A DNA stretch of 64,000 nucleotides from Bosea sp. Tri-49 (GCF_003952665.1 NZ_CP017946.1:5537001-5601000); one strand, 5' to 3'. Shown: positions 37,282 through 46,462, counted from the first letter of the stretch. Numbers and translations: made by a program. Notes: a model not told the origin generated them from the letters alone.

Positions 37282-37811
37282 GCCCGGCGGCCACCGGCGA
37301 CCTTGGTCGCCGTCTCTTCCTCATCGGCGCGGCGCAGGCGCACGATCACCTCGACCGAGGAGATCATCATGCCTTCCGGCGCGACCGGCAGGCCCGAGAC
37401 GTGGATCTCGGAACCGGGGATGTCGACGACGGTCTCGTCGTCCTCATTGTAGAAGTGGTGATGCTCCGAGACATTGGTGTCGAAGAAGGTCTTCGGCCCG
37501 GAGACCGAAACCTGGCGCAACAGGCCGGCCTCGGAGAACTGGCGCAACGTGTTGTAGACGGTCGCGAGCGAGAGCGGCTCGCGGGCGCGCAGCGCTTCCT
37601 CGTAGAGCATCTCGGCGCTGACATGGCGGTCGCCCTTGGCGAAGAGCAACCAGCCGAGCGCCATGCGCTGGCGGGTCGGCCGCAAGCCGACGCTACGCAG
37701 GCGCGCCTTGACCGCGCTGATTGGGCAGGCGGCGGGCGCCTTCTGCGGCCAGGGAATCTGGTCCACCTGGGCTCGCACCGGGCTGCCATCCTTGAGGGAC
37801 AGAATGCTCAT
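37278..37811 (-). CDS. irr: Iron response regulator Irr (Fur family)
   Basis: The 177-residue protein matches alphaproteobacterial Irr through SVGLRPTRQRMALGWLLFAKG, LATVYNTLRQFSEAGLLRQV and the HHHFYNEDD metal/haem site. Irr senses haem status and represses or activates iron genes. Cys29-Pro30 in the N-terminal extension is in the place of the haem regulatory motif, but the following residues differ from the Bradyrhizobium type. A near-perfect Irr-type palindrome lies upstream, so autoregulation is likely. It is coupled to bfd. Confidence 0.9.
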   Translation of the reverse strand: MSILSLKDGSPVRAQVDQIPWPQKAPAACPISAVKARLRSVGLRPTRQRMALGWLLFAKGDRHVSAEMLYEEALRAREPLSLATVYNTLRQFSEAGLLRQVSVSGPKTFFDTNVSEHHHFYNEDDETVVDIPGSEIHVSGLPVAPEGMMISSVEVIVRLRRADEEETATKVAGGRRA

Positions 37812-37845
37812 GAACGCTTTCCAACTCGCAGATCAGTTCTGATGC

Positions 37846-37866
37846 AGTTTAGAATTTATCTAAACT
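37846..37866. promoter_or_regulatory. Irr-box-like palindrome before irr
   Basis: This is a 21-base inverted repeat with perfect 8-bp arms and a 5-bp centre. Its core TTTAGAATTTATCTAAA resembles the rhizobial iron-control element. It lies 35 bases upstream of the irr start codon. Confidence 0.68.
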
Positions 37867-37981
37867 ACTGATATTACTCGTATTTTTGACGCTTCCGAAG
37901 CCGACTGTCAATCTCTTCGCACCTGCGGCAAGACGCATCAGGGGGTTGTCCACCACGCGCGCCGGGCGGAGTTGGCCGCTC

Positions 37982-39574
37982 TTAGTGGCCGCCGCCACCA
38001 CCACCGGCGGGGGCCGCAGCTGGCGGCTTGGTCATGAACAGGGACAGCAGCACCAGGGAGGCGAAAATGACTGTCAGGGCGAGAAAGACGTCGCCGAACG
38101 CCATGACCAGCGCCTGCTTGTGGGCCCGCTGCGTCAGCAGTTTCAGCGCCATCGACTGGGCAACGTCGCCATATTCGATGAAGCGCTGGGTCATCGACGC
38201 CAGATTCTCCTCGGCGATCTGGCGGCCGGCGGCGACGGCCTCGTGCAGGCGCGTGATGTGCAGATCGGTGCGGCCGTTGAGCAGGGTGTTGATCACGGCG
38301 AGGCCGACCGCGCCGCCAAGATTGCGGGTCAGGTTGTAGAGGCCGGAGGCGTTCTTGAGCTGCTGCGGCGGCAAGGTGCCGAGCGCGAGGTTGTTGATCG
38401 GCACCATGCACAGCATCAATGAACAGCCACGCAGGATCTGCGGGATCAACAGTTCGTGAAAATCCCAATCGGAGGTGATCGCCGACGCCATGTAGGTGCC
38501 CAGCGCGAAGCCGCCGAAGCCGACCATCATCATGATGCGCGGATCGAGTTTGGTCGACAGGCGCCCTGCGATCGGCGCGGTCAGGAACATGGCGAGGCCG
38601 GTGACGAACATGGTCTCGCCGATCATCAGCGCGTCATAGCCGCGGATACGACTGAGATAGACTGGATAGAGATAGGTCAGCCCGTAAAGGCCGATGCCCA
38701 TGGTGAAAGAGAACAGCGAGCCGAAGGCGAAGTTGCGATTCCGGAAGGCGTAGAGATCGACCAGCGGGTCGTCGCGCGTCAGTGCGCGCCAGAAGAACAG
38801 CACGGCACCGATGATCATCACGAAGGTGAAGAGGACGATCTCGTGGCTTTCGAACCAGTCGAGGCGGGTGCCCTCTTCGAGCACGTACTCCATGCTGCCG
38901 AGAAAGGCGGCCATCGAGCCGAGGCCGACCCAGTCGAAGCGCTTGAGCAGGCTGTGATCGGGCTTGTCGAAATCGATCAGGTTCCAGGCGGCGATGGTGA
39001 CGGCGATGCCGGGGATGACATTGACCAGGAAGAGCCAGTGCCAGGAGAAGGCATGGCTGAGATAGCCGCCGACGGTGGGACCGATGGTCGGGGCGAGCGT
39101 GGCGATCAGGCCGATCAGCGGCGAGACGATCGGGCGCTTCGAGGCCGGGAAGATGGTGAAGGCCGCGGCGAAGACGCCAGGAATCATGCCGCCGCCGATG
39201 AAGCCCTGGACGGCGCGCCACAGGATCATCTCGTTGATCGAGCTCGACATGGCGCAAAGCACGCTGGCGACGGTGAAGCCGGCGGCGGCGATCGAGAAGA
39301 AGACGCGGGTCGACAGCGCCCGGCTGAGATAGCCGGACAAGGGAATCATGATGACTTCGGCGATCAGATAGGCGGTCTGGACCCAGGCGATCTCGTCGCT
39401 GGAAGCCGACAGTCCGGCCTGAATCTCGGCGAGCGAGGCCGAGACGATCTGGATGTCGAGGATCGCCATGAACATGCCGAAGACCATCGCCATGAAGGCG
39501 AAGATCCGGCGCATCGGGATGGCGTCGGCGGCTGGTGGAGCACCAGCGGGAATCGCAGTCGTAGCGGTGGCCAT
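37982..39574 (-). CDS. DHA2-family MFS efflux pump (EmrB-like)
   Basis: The 530-residue protein has 14 predicted membrane helices and the DHA2 drug/H+ antiporter motifs. Helix 1 is MAILDIQIVSASLAEI, motif A is PLSGYLSRALSTRVFF, and motif C is PTIGPTVGGYLSH. It pairs with the HlyD-type adaptor encoded upstream to export drugs or toxic metabolites across both membranes. ATG at 39574 follows GGAGG. A tail of repeated Gly and Pro-Ala residues ends in His. Regulation is probably by the divergent TetR protein. Confidence 0.9.
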   Translation of the reverse strand: MATATTAIPAGAPPAADAIPMRRIFAFMAMVFGMFMAILDIQIVSASLAEIQAGLSASSDEIAWVQTAYLIAEVIMIPLSGYLSRALSTRVFFSIAAAGFTVASVLCAMSSSINEMILWRAVQGFIGGGMIPGVFAAAFTIFPASKRPIVSPLIGLIATLAPTIGPTVGGYLSHAFSWHWLFLVNVIPGIAVTIAAWNLIDFDKPDHSLLKRFDWVGLGSMAAFLGSMEYVLEEGTRLDWFESHEIVLFTFVMIIGAVLFFWRALTRDDPLVDLYAFRNRNFAFGSLFSFTMGIGLYGLTYLYPVYLSRIRGYDALMIGETMFVTGLAMFLTAPIAGRLSTKLDPRIMMMVGFGGFALGTYMASAITSDWDFHELLIPQILRGCSLMLCMVPINNLALGTLPPQQLKNASGLYNLTRNLGGAVGLAVINTLLNGRTDLHITRLHEAVAAGRQIAEENLASMTQRFIEYGDVAQSMALKLLTQRAHKQALVMAFGDVFLALTVIFASLVLLSLFMTKPPAAAPAGGGGGGH

Positions 39575-39624
39575 GCCGGCCTCCAAGACGAGCTTCAGCT
39601 TCGGGCTTCAGCTTGGGGTTGGAA

Positions 39625-39745
39625 CCGGGCCCCCGGCCCGAGGAGCGCCGTAAGGCGCGGTGCGCTTTGGCCCAGAAGGGGCGAATGAGCCGCTGCGCAT
39701 CGCCATTTCCCGGTCGGAAAATGGCTCCTCGGGTCGGGGGCCCGG
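39625..39745. repeat. Long inverted repeat between emrA- and emrB-like genes
   Basis: The arms at 39625-39646 and 39724-39745 are complementary over 22 bases with one G-T pair and enclose 77 bases. The enclosed part can form its own hairpins, for example CCATTTCC / GGAAAATGG near 39702-39724 and GCGCC / GGCGC near 39645-39658. It starts six bases beyond the adaptor stop codon. It may act as an intercistronic RNA structure or be a copy of a dispersed palindromic element. Confidence 0.7.
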
Positions 39746-39750
39746 AGGTC

Positions 39751-40956
39751 TTAGTTTCCGGTGCTTGGACGCGGATCGATCGAAACCACGACCGACATGC
39801 CGGGACGCAGCACGTGCCTGGCCGCCGACACGGGCGACAGCGCGATGCGAACCGGGACACGCTGGACGATCTTGGTGAAGTTGCCGGTGGCGTTGTCGGG
39901 CGGCAGCAATGTGAAGACCGAACCGGTCCCGCCGGCGATGCCGCTGACCGTGCCCGCGAAGCTCTGGCCGGGCAGGGCGTCGATGGTGATCTTCGCCTTG
40001 TCGCCAATCTTCAGGGGGCCGACCTGCGTCTCCTTGAAGTTGGCGTCGACATAGACCTTGTCGAGCGGGACGATCGACATCAGGCGCTTGCCAGCACTGA
40101 CGAGATCGCCGAGCTGCATGTTGGTGTTGGCGACGAGGCCGTCGATCGGCGCAGCGATCGTCATGAAGGAGAGGTCGCGCTTGGCCTTGTCCTCGGCAAC
40201 CTTGAGCTCGTCGATCTGGCGGGCGGCCTCGACGCGCTGTGCCTTCAGCACCTCGATATTGGCCGTAGCCTGGACGACGCCGGCCTTGGCGCTGGCGAGC
40301 GAGGCGGCGGCCTGATCGCGTGCGGCGGTGGCGGCGTCGAGCGTCGCCTGCGAGCCATAGGACTTGGCGGCGAGGTTGCTCGCGCGCTCGAAATCGGCGG
40401 TGGTGCGGGTGACGGCAGCCTCGGACGAGGTCTGCTGCGCCTGTGCCTGCAGCAGGCTGGCGCGGGCGGCCTCGATCTGCGCGTCGATGCGCGACAGGGT
40501 AGCCTTCGCCGTGGCGCTCTTGGCCTGTGCACTCTCCAGCGCGATGCGCTGGTCACCGGCGTCGAGCGCGACCAGGGACTGGCCAGCCTTGACCTCCTGG
40601 TTCTGCGTGACCGCGATCGTGGCGATGTTGGCCGGCAACTTGGCCGAGATCGTCGCCATCTCGGCGCCGACATAAGCGTCGTCGGTCGAGATGATGAAGC
40701 GGCCATTGCGCCACCAGTCGATGCCGAACCCGAGACCGGCGGCGAGCGCCGTGCCGGCGACGAGGATCAGGGCGATGCGCTTGCTGCTGCGACGCTTCGG
40801 AGCCGGCTTGTCGCCTGCCTGCGGGGCAGCCGCGCGTTCCTCGTCAGCCTTGCGGGCTTCGACGGGGGCTGATGTCTGCTCGAGCACCGGGTCGACCAGC
40901 TTGAGCCGGTCGCGGCGGTCCTCGGAGCGCTTTTCAATGGCGGATTCGACAGTCAT
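39751..40956 (-). CDS. HlyD-family periplasmic adaptor (EmrA-like)
   Basis: The 401-residue protein has a cytosolic N-terminus (1 to about 65) and one membrane helix (IALILVAGTALAAGLGFGI, about 67-87). A lipoyl-like half follows (TDDAYVGAEMATIS), then a long Ala/Gln-rich coiled-coil hairpin (about 150-265) and a beta-barrel segment (VDANFKETQVGPLKIG). It bridges the EmrB-like pump and an outer-membrane channel that is not encoded here. It starts at ATG 40956, 27 bases from a palindromic operator. Confidence 0.92.
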   Translation of the reverse strand: MTVESAIEKRSEDRRDRLKLVDPVLEQTSAPVEARKADEERAAAPQAGDKPAPKRRSSKRIALILVAGTALAAGLGFGIDWWRNGRFIISTDDAYVGAEMATISAKLPANIATIAVTQNQEVKAGQSLVALDAGDQRIALESAQAKSATAKATLSRIDAQIEAARASLLQAQAQQTSSEAAVTRTTADFERASNLAAKSYGSQATLDAATAARDQAAASLASAKAGVVQATANIEVLKAQRVEAARQIDELKVAEDKAKRDLSFMTIAAPIDGLVANTNMQLGDLVSAGKRLMSIVPLDKVYVDANFKETQVGPLKIGDKAKITIDALPGQSFAGTVSGIAGGTGSVFTLLPPDNATGNFTKIVQRVPVRIALSPVSAARHVLRPGMSVVVSIDPRPSTGN

Positions 40957-40982
40957 GGTGACAATGCCTTGACAATCACAAT

Positions 40983-41000
40983 TCGAACCGCTCGGTTCGA
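40983..41000. promoter_or_regulatory. TetR operator, efflux-gene side
   Basis: TCGAACCGCTCGGTTCGA is a perfect 18-bp palindrome 27 bases upstream of the EmrA-like start. A near-copy lies 62 bp away in the same divergent promoter region. Confidence 0.8.
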
Positions 41001-41044
41001 TTGCGGTTGAAATAGCGCCGTCCGCGGTGCATATCAAGAGGAAA

Positions 41045-41062
41045 TCGAACCGAGTGGTTCGA
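41045..41062. promoter_or_regulatory. TetR operator, regulator side
   Basis: TCGAACCGAGTGGTTCGA matches the first operator at all but two central positions and one arm base. It lies 44 bases upstream of the TetR start. The 62-bp centre distance is close to six helical turns, so both sites face the same side of the DNA. Confidence 0.8.
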
Positions 41063-41105
41063 TTATTTTTGCAAGCGCGAACATGCGCGAAACGGATGGA
41101 ACACA

Positions 41106-41780
41106 ATGAGCGCGACGCTGGAGCCGCGACACGTCAAGGCGATCTCCCGTAACCGGCGCGTCGCTGGTGCCGACCCCGACAAGCGTCACCAGATCCTCGA
41201 AGGGGCGCATGCCGTGTTCGCGGCCCGCGGCTTCGATGCGGCCAGCATGAACGACATCGCCGCTGCGGCGAACGTCTCGAAGGGCACGCTTTACGTCTAT
41301 TTCGAGGACAAGGAGCACCTCTTCGTCGCGTTGATCGAGCGTGAACGCGAGAAGCAGAAGCAGGGCATGTATGCGGCCCTTGCCGAGGAGCCCGACCTCA
41401 GTCTGGCGCTGACGAATTTCGGTGCGGGGCTGGTGCGCCTGTTGACTGGTCCCTTCGCGCTGAGCGCCCACCGGATCGTGCTCGGCGTCGCCGAGCGCAT
41501 GCCCGATCTCGGCCGCGAGTTCTACGAACGCGGCCCGATGCAGGGCGCGCAGCAGCTGGCCGCCTTCCTCGCCCGCCGCGTGACACAGGGCGAGCTTGCG
41601 ATCGAGGACACCGCATTGGCAGCAGCGCAGTTCGTCGATCTCTCCCAGTCGACCCTGATGCGCCCGCGCCTGTTCAATGCCGTGCGCACGCCGCCGGGCG
41701 AGGAGGAAATTGCGCGCGTCGTCGGCGAGGCGGTGATCACGTTCATGGCGCGTTACAGAGCGCCGCCCAAAGAATCCTGA
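41106..41780 (+). CDS. TetR/AcrR-family repressor of the efflux pair
   Basis: The 224-residue protein has a TetR helix-turn-helix at about residues 27-72 ([37 protein letters not shown] over two helices) and an all-helical ligand domain. It is divergent from the EmrAB-like genes and has two operators in between, so it very likely represses both itself and the pump until a pump substrate binds. The gene overlaps the 3' end of the convergent esterase gene by 28 bases. Confidence 0.92.
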   Translation: MSATLEPRHVKAISRNRRVAGADPDKRHQILEGAHAVFAARGFDAASMNDIAAAANVSKGTLYVYFEDKEHLFVALIEREREKQKQGMYAALAEEPDLSLALTNFGAGLVRLLTGPFALSAHRIVLGVAERMPDLGREFYERGPMQGAQQLAAFLARRVTQGELAIEDTALAAAQFVDLSQSTLMRPRLFNAVRTPPGEEEIARVVGEAVITFMARYRAPPKES

Positions 41781-42640
41781 GCTTTCGCGAAGCGCACGAT
41801 GTCGGCGAGGACCGGTGCACGGCCCCGAAAGCCGTTGTTCAGCGCGAGCAGGATGCCGGCATGGCCGAGGCCGGGATAGGTCTTTAGCTCGACAGCCGCC
41901 CCGGCAGCCCGAAGCTTTGCGGCGAGCGCAATGCTGTTGCGTGGCCTGACCGTTTCGTCCTCGTCGCCGGTTGCGAGGAAGGCGCGCGGTGCGCGAGCAC
42001 TGGCGAAGCTGATCGGCTGAGTGTCGAGCGGTCGCGGGAATTCGCCAAAGGCGGCGATGCTGCGTGGATCGTCTAGCGGCAGGAAATCATAGGGACCGGC
42101 GAGCCCGGCGACGCTGCGTACGAAGCTGGGCGGCAAGCCGGCTCGGGCGAGAAAACGCCGATCCAGCGCCAGCATCATCGCGATATGGGCCCCGGCCGAA
42201 TGGCCGCTCAGCGCAATGCCGGCAGCATCTCCGCCGTAAGTCGCGATATTGTCGCGGACCCAGCGCAGGGCGAGGGCGCCGTCTTCGACGAAGGCAGGGA
42301 AGCGGACCTGTGGCACCAGCCGGTAATCAGGGATGATCGTGACGAAGCCTTGGGCCGCGAAGGCGCGGCCGACGAAGGCATAATCGGCGCGCTCGCCATT
42401 GTTCCAGCCGCCGCCATAGAGGAAGACCATAACCGGTGCGCTGCCCGCGCCTTGTTCCGGCACGTAGACGTCGAGCCTTTGGCGCTTGTCCGGTCCGTAG
42501 GCAATGTCGCTGGCCGCAAGGCGGCCGCCGGCATCACCGGGCGTGAGGGCATTGAGCAGTCCGAGCGGCGAACAGGCTGACAGGAGTGCGGAGCCAGCCG
42601 TGAGGAAGGCGCGGCGGCCGAGGGCGATGAGAGAGGCCAT
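41753..42640 (-). CDS. Alpha/beta hydrolase, BD-FAE-like esterase, probable lipoprotein
   Basis: The 295-residue protein has the hormone-sensitive-lipase/BD-FAE pattern. The oxyanion motif is [10 protein letters not shown], the nucleophile sits in [10 protein letters not shown] (near residue 145), the acid in DEDETVRP (near 228), and the histidine in GLGHAGI (near 263). The N-terminus resembles a lipoprotein signal with LLSAC near residue 22, placing it in the periplasm or envelope. Substrates are short acyl esters. It is convergent with the TetR gene. Confidence 0.83.
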   Translation of the reverse strand: MASLIALGRRAFLTAGSALLSACSPLGLLNALTPGDAGGRLAASDIAYGPDKRQRLDVYVPEQGAGSAPVMVFLYGGGWNNGERADYAFVGRAFAAQGFVTIIPDYRLVPQVRFPAFVEDGALALRWVRDNIATYGGDAAGIALSGHSAGAHIAMMLALDRRFLARAGLPPSFVRSVAGLAGPYDFLPLDDPRSIAAFGEFPRPLDTQPISFASARAPRAFLATGDEDETVRPRNSIALAAKLRAAGAAVELKTYPGLGHAGILLALNNGFRGRAPVLADIVRFAKAQDSLGGAL

Positions 42641-42711
42641 TGCGGACCGAGGCTAGAGTGCGGGCAGAGTCCTGAATAGAGCGCCGCCCGCGAACTGGAT
42701 GCAGCTTCAGC

Positions 42712-43740
42712 CTATCGTCCCGTGATCCTGCGCGCCCGGATGCGCTCGCGATGGGCGGTGTAGAGGCCGGAGGCGATGATTATCGCCGAGCCGAACCAGG
42801 TGAAGGCGTCGGGCAGCACCGAAAACAGAATGAAGCCGAAGGCCGAGGCCCAGAGCAACTGCACATAGGAGAAGGGCGCCAGCAGCGAGGCGTCGGCATG
42901 ACGGAAGGCCTGGATCACGAACCAGTGCCCGACGGTCGAGGAGACGCCGATGAACAGGCCGATCAGCACCGCCTCGGTCGTCAGCGGCTGCCAGGTCAGC
43001 GGCTGCAGCGCCGAAAGCACAAGGCAGCCGACAACGGCTGACCAAGCCAGGGTGGTGACGGGGTTCTCGGTCGCGCTCATCATCCGGGTGACGATCAGCG
43101 CGAACGCCCAGGTCGCTGCCGAGAGAACAGGCAGGATCGAGGCGAGCTGGAAGTCGCTGCCGCCGGGGCGGACGACGATCAAAACGCCGATCAGGCCGAC
43201 CAGCGTGGCGGTCCAGCGCCGCCAGCCGATCCTCTCGCCAAGGATCGGGATAGACAGGGCGGTGACGAAGAGCGGCGAGACGAAGCTCGTCGCGGTCGCA
43301 TCGGCGATGGGCAGGTACTTCAGTGACGAGACGAACAGGATCGAGGAGACCGTGACGGCGACGCCGCGCAGGATCTGCATGCTCGCGCGCCGCGGCTTCA
43401 GCTGCTTGAAGCCGCCGGGAGCGGCGATCGCCAGCATGATCAGCGCGAAGGCGGCATAACGCAGCCAGACGACCTGGATGGCCGGCGTCGTGGCGGTGAG
43501 GTATTTCGAGGCGACATCGGCGGCGGAGAGGAAGACGCTGCCGAGCAGCATCAGGCCGATGCCGCGCAGGCTGTTGTCGCGTCGCGGTGCAGGGCGCTGC
43601 GGCGGCTCGGCTGGGGCTGGTTCGACCGGCAGAGGCACTCTGGTCAAGGTATCGGGCAAGGTTTCGGCGAATCTCGGTGAGAGGCCGACCCTAGCCGACG
43701 ACCGTGGCGGAGCCCTGCGCAAATCCGGCACGGCCGCCAT
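42712..43740 (-). CDS. DMT-superfamily (EamA) transporter
   Basis: This inner-membrane protein has ten predicted helices in two EamA domains (about residues 55-190 and 205-335 of 342), with SLKYLPIADATATSFVSPLF and IQAFRHADASLLAPFSYVQLLWA as the usual helix-3/4 motifs. The family exports amino acids or metabolites. The frame begins at 43767, but that lies inside the asd terminator, so I take ATG 43740. The Pro-rich first 50 residues are unusual, and translation may begin later, near residue 64. Confidence 0.8.
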   Translation of the reverse strand: MAAVPDLRRAPPRSSARVGLSPRFAETLPDTLTRVPLPVEPAPAEPPQRPAPRRDNSLRGIGLMLLGSVFLSAADVASKYLTATTPAIQVVWLRYAAFALIMLAIAAPGGFKQLKPRRASMQILRGVAVTVSSILFVSSLKYLPIADATATSFVSPLFVTALSIPILGERIGWRRWTATLVGLIGVLIVVRPGGSDFQLASILPVLSAATWAFALIVTRMMSATENPVTTLAWSAVVGCLVLSALQPLTWQPLTTEAVLIGLFIGVSSTVGHWFVIQAFRHADASLLAPFSYVQLLWASAFGFILFSVLPDAFTWFGSAIIIASGLYTAHRERIRARRITGR

Positions 43741-43751
43741 GCATCCGCGCA

Positions 43752-43780
43752 AGAAAAAGGCGGGCACGAGGCCCGCCTTG
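43752..43780 (-). terminator. Rho-independent terminator of asd
   Basis: An AAGGCGGGC / GCCCGCCTT stem with a 5-base loop runs into TTTTTCTT on the minus strand, 30 bases after the asd stop. Confidence 0.85.
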
Positions 43781-43809
43781 AAATTTTATTTAAACGGTCC
43801 GGCCTGAGC

Positions 43810-44844
43810 TCAGGCAGCCTTCTTGCGCGGCTGGATCAGCTTGCGGTTGACCAGAACCTCGGCGATCTGGACCGCGTTGAGCGCCGCGCCCTTGCGCAGA
43901 TTGTCGGAGACGCACCAGAAGGCGAGACCGTTCTCGACCGTGGCGTCCTCGCGGATGCGCGAGATATAGGTCGCGTCCTCGCCGGCCGCCTCGTGCGGGG
44001 TGATGTAGCCGCCGGGCTCGTGCTTATCGATGACGAGGATGCCCGGAGCGGTACGCAGCACCTCGCGCGCCTCCTCGACGGTGACAGGCTTTTCGCACTC
44101 GATGTTGACGCTCTCGGAGTGGCCGATGAAGACCGGCACGCGCACGCAGGTCGCGGTCAGCCTGATCTTCGGATCGAGGATCTTCTTGGTCTCCGCCATC
44201 ATCTTCCACTCTTCCTTGGTGTAGCCGTCCTCCATGAAGACGTCGATGTGGGGGATGACGTTGAAGGAGATGCGCTTCGGAAACTTCTTCACCTCGACCT
44301 CGCCGGCGGCGAAGACCGAGCGGGTCTGGTTGAAGAGCTCGTCCATCGCCTCCTTGCCGGCGCCGGAGACCGACTGATAGGTCGAGACGACCACCCGCTT
44401 GACGCCGAAGCGGTCATGCAGCGGCTTCAGCGCGACGACGAGCTGGGCGGTCGAGCAGTTCGGATTGGCGATGATGTTCATCTTGGTGAAGCCGGCCGCT
44501 GCTGCCGCGTTCACTTCGGGCACAACCAGCGGCACGTCTGGGTGCATGCGCCAGGTCGAGGAGTTGTCGATCACGACGCAGCCCTGCGCGCCGATCTTCG
44601 GCGACCATTCCTTCGAAACGGCGCCGCCTGCCGACATCAGGCAGATATCGGTGTCGGAGAAATCATAATGCTCGAGCGCCTTCACCTTCAGCGTCCTGTC
44701 GCCGAAGGAGACCTCGGTGCCGATCGAGCGCGAGGAGGCGAGTGCTACGACCTCGCTGACGGGAAAAGCGCGTTCGGCGAGGATGTCGAGCATCTCATGG
44801 CCCACATTGCCCGTGGCGCCGACGATCGCGACCTTGAAGCTCAT
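43810..44844 (-). CDS. asd: Aspartate-semialdehyde dehydrogenase
   Basis: The 344-residue NADPH enzyme converts aspartyl phosphate to aspartate semialdehyde, the branch point for lysine/diaminopimelate, threonine and methionine. The NADP site is VGATGNVGHEM. Catalytic Cys130 lies in NPNCSTAQ, and the acid-base histidine lies in VRVPVFIGHSE. The gene is complete, has its own terminator and stands apart from other lysine genes. A long inverted repeat lies about 100 bases upstream of the start. Confidence 0.96.
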   Translation of the reverse strand: MSFKVAIVGATGNVGHEMLDILAERAFPVSEVVALASSRSIGTEVSFGDRTLKVKALEHYDFSDTDICLMSAGGAVSKEWSPKIGAQGCVVIDNSSTWRMHPDVPLVVPEVNAAAAAGFTKMNIIANPNCSTAQLVVALKPLHDRFGVKRVVVSTYQSVSGAGKEAMDELFNQTRSVFAAGEVEVKKFPKRISFNVIPHIDVFMEDGYTKEEWKMMAETKKILDPKIRLTATCVRVPVFIGHSESVNIECEKPVTVEEAREVLRTAPGILVIDKHEPGGYITPHEAAGEDATYISRIREDATVENGLAFWCVSDNLRKGAALNAVQIAEVLVNRKLIQPRKKAA

Positions 44845-44940
44845 GCTGGAAATTCCTTCTGACGAAACCGGTTCAGCCTCCCCGGGGAGCCGTCGCCGCT
44901 GATCTCGTTTGCGGGTTCGGCCGGTTGACCCCGGCCGGGG

Positions 44941-44991
44941 GGGAGAACCCGGAATCGAGGCGACGTGTCAGTGCGACGTCCGGGTTTTCCC
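44941..44991. other. Inverted repeat upstream of asd
   Basis: Arms GGGAGAACCCGG (44941-44952) and CCGGGTTTTCCC (44980-44991) pair with one G-T and enclose an inner GACGT/ACGTC pair. The structure would lie in the asd leader or promoter. It matches no riboswitch I know. The rest of the 320-base gap 44845-45164 shows no gene or other clear element. Confidence 0.45.
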
Positions 44992-45164
44992 GGCCGTCGT
45001 TTTGGTCGTGGTTTTCGTCGTCAGACGGAACGTCACAGAGCCAACCTGAACATCATCGCGAAGCCGGAGGAGAATGTCCGGCCAGCAATCCCAAACACAA
45101 GCCGTCGTAAAAAGTCAATCGTCAGAGCCGCCCTGCGGCATTAACCCTGCCTCCTTACCCGCCA

Positions 45165-46340
45165 TTGACCCTGTTTCGTGATGGAAGGTGCCTGGTAACG
45201 ACCCGCTCACTCGCCCCGGCGAAAGCTCTGCTGCGAGTGGGGCGAGGGCTGCGTGCAGGGGTGCAGGTGGTCAAAAACGGGTCGGGGTCTATTGTGTTAG
45301 GGGACTGGATAAACGCCACCTGGCAGCGCCTTCAGCCGCGCCTGCACGTTCTGGCGAACGCTGCGCCGGGACGCTTCGACCTCGCTGCGCGGCTGGTCGA
45401 CCTTGCCGACGCGATCGAGACCGGCTTTGCGCGGATCATGCGGCCGGCCCGGCGCATCCTGCGCTCCGGTGCAATCGGGCTGACCGGTGGTCTCGTCTGG
45501 CGCGGACTTGCTGCCGTGACCGGTGTCGGGTTGACGGCGATGCTCGTTGCGGCACTCTCGTCCGGCTCTTCGGATCCGGCGCTCGCCAGCCTGCCGGGGA
45601 TGGCCGAGGCCTCGGCTGTTCCTGCGGTGCGCGATGTTCGCCAGCAGGCGCTTCCACTTGCCGCCAAGGAAGAGAATTGGGTGACGATCGGCCGCCCGAT
45701 CGCGCTCTTCGGTCTGGAATCCCCGGAACTCGACAAGCGCAGCGCCTATGGCGCGCGCCGCAGCCAGGACGGCCAAGGGCGCGAGGACGTGCTAACCTTC
45801 GGCGCGTTCGATGACGGCAAGTCGTTCCTGTCGCTGAAGCTCCAGGTCAACCGTGACGCGCAGATGCAGAAAGCGCTTGCCGGCCTGTCGCAGCCCTTCG
45901 TGATCACGCTGGTGCGCGAGGGCGCAGCGCGCGGGCTTTCGGTCGGGCGCAGCGGCGCCACCACGGCGATCGAGACCAAATTCGGAACCGTCGAGACTGC
46001 GGATGTCGGCTTGAGCGACGGCGCCGCCGGGCGGGCCTGCATTGCCTTCCGCCATCTCGATGCGGCGGCGCATCTCTCCTTCTCGGGCTGGTGGTGCGGC
46101 AGCGAGGCCAGGCCGGCCGACAGGGCGCAGCTGACTTGCCTGATCGATCGGATCGACCTTCTGAGCGCCGGTGACGATCCGGAGCTGCGCGCCAGCTTCG
46201 CCCGTACCGAGCTCAACCGCAGGCAGGGCTGCTCGGTGCCGCGGCTCGCTGCGACCGGGCGCAAGGGCTCCTGGCTCGACGCCGACGCCAAGGCGCCGGC
46301 CCTGCGCACGACCAGCGGCAAGCATGCGCAAGCGCGGTAA
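45165..46340 (+). CDS. Uncharacterised single-pass membrane protein
   Basis: The frame gives up to 391 residues from TTG 45165; no ATG fits, so the start is uncertain. A basic, helical N-terminal part is followed by one membrane helix (about 115-135, AAVTGVGLTAMLVAALS). A periplasmic domain follows, with GRPIALFGLESPELD and GFPRHL-type beta strands, an AGRACIAFRH segment and Cys pairs (CIAF...WWCGSE...LTCLIDR...GCSVP). I do not recognise the family. It is expressed in the same direction as the next small secreted-protein gene. Confidence 0.6.
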   Translation: MTLFRDGRCLVTTRSLAPAKALLRVGRGLRAGVQVVKNGSGSIVLGDWINATWQRLQPRLHVLANAAPGRFDLAARLVDLADAIETGFARIMRPARRILRSGAIGLTGGLVWRGLAAVTGVGLTAMLVAALSSGSSDPALASLPGMAEASAVPAVRDVRQQALPLAAKEENWVTIGRPIALFGLESPELDKRSAYGARRSQDGQGREDVLTFGAFDDGKSFLSLKLQVNRDAQMQKALAGLSQPFVITLVREGAARGLSVGRSGATTAIETKFGTVETADVGLSDGAAGRACIAFRHLDAAAHLSFSGWWCGSEARPADRAQLTCLIDRIDLLSAGDDPELRASFARTELNRRQGCSVPRLAATGRKGSWLDADAKAPALRTTSGKHAQAR

Positions 46341-46462
46341 CGGCCTCGTGTTGCGGCGGCGCACTGGCGGGGCGCAACAAAAGCATTAACTCTGGAATTG
46401 TATCGTCAGCGACAGCCGGTCCGCCATCACCACGGCGGGGGCAACCGCCTCAGGAGATCGTC

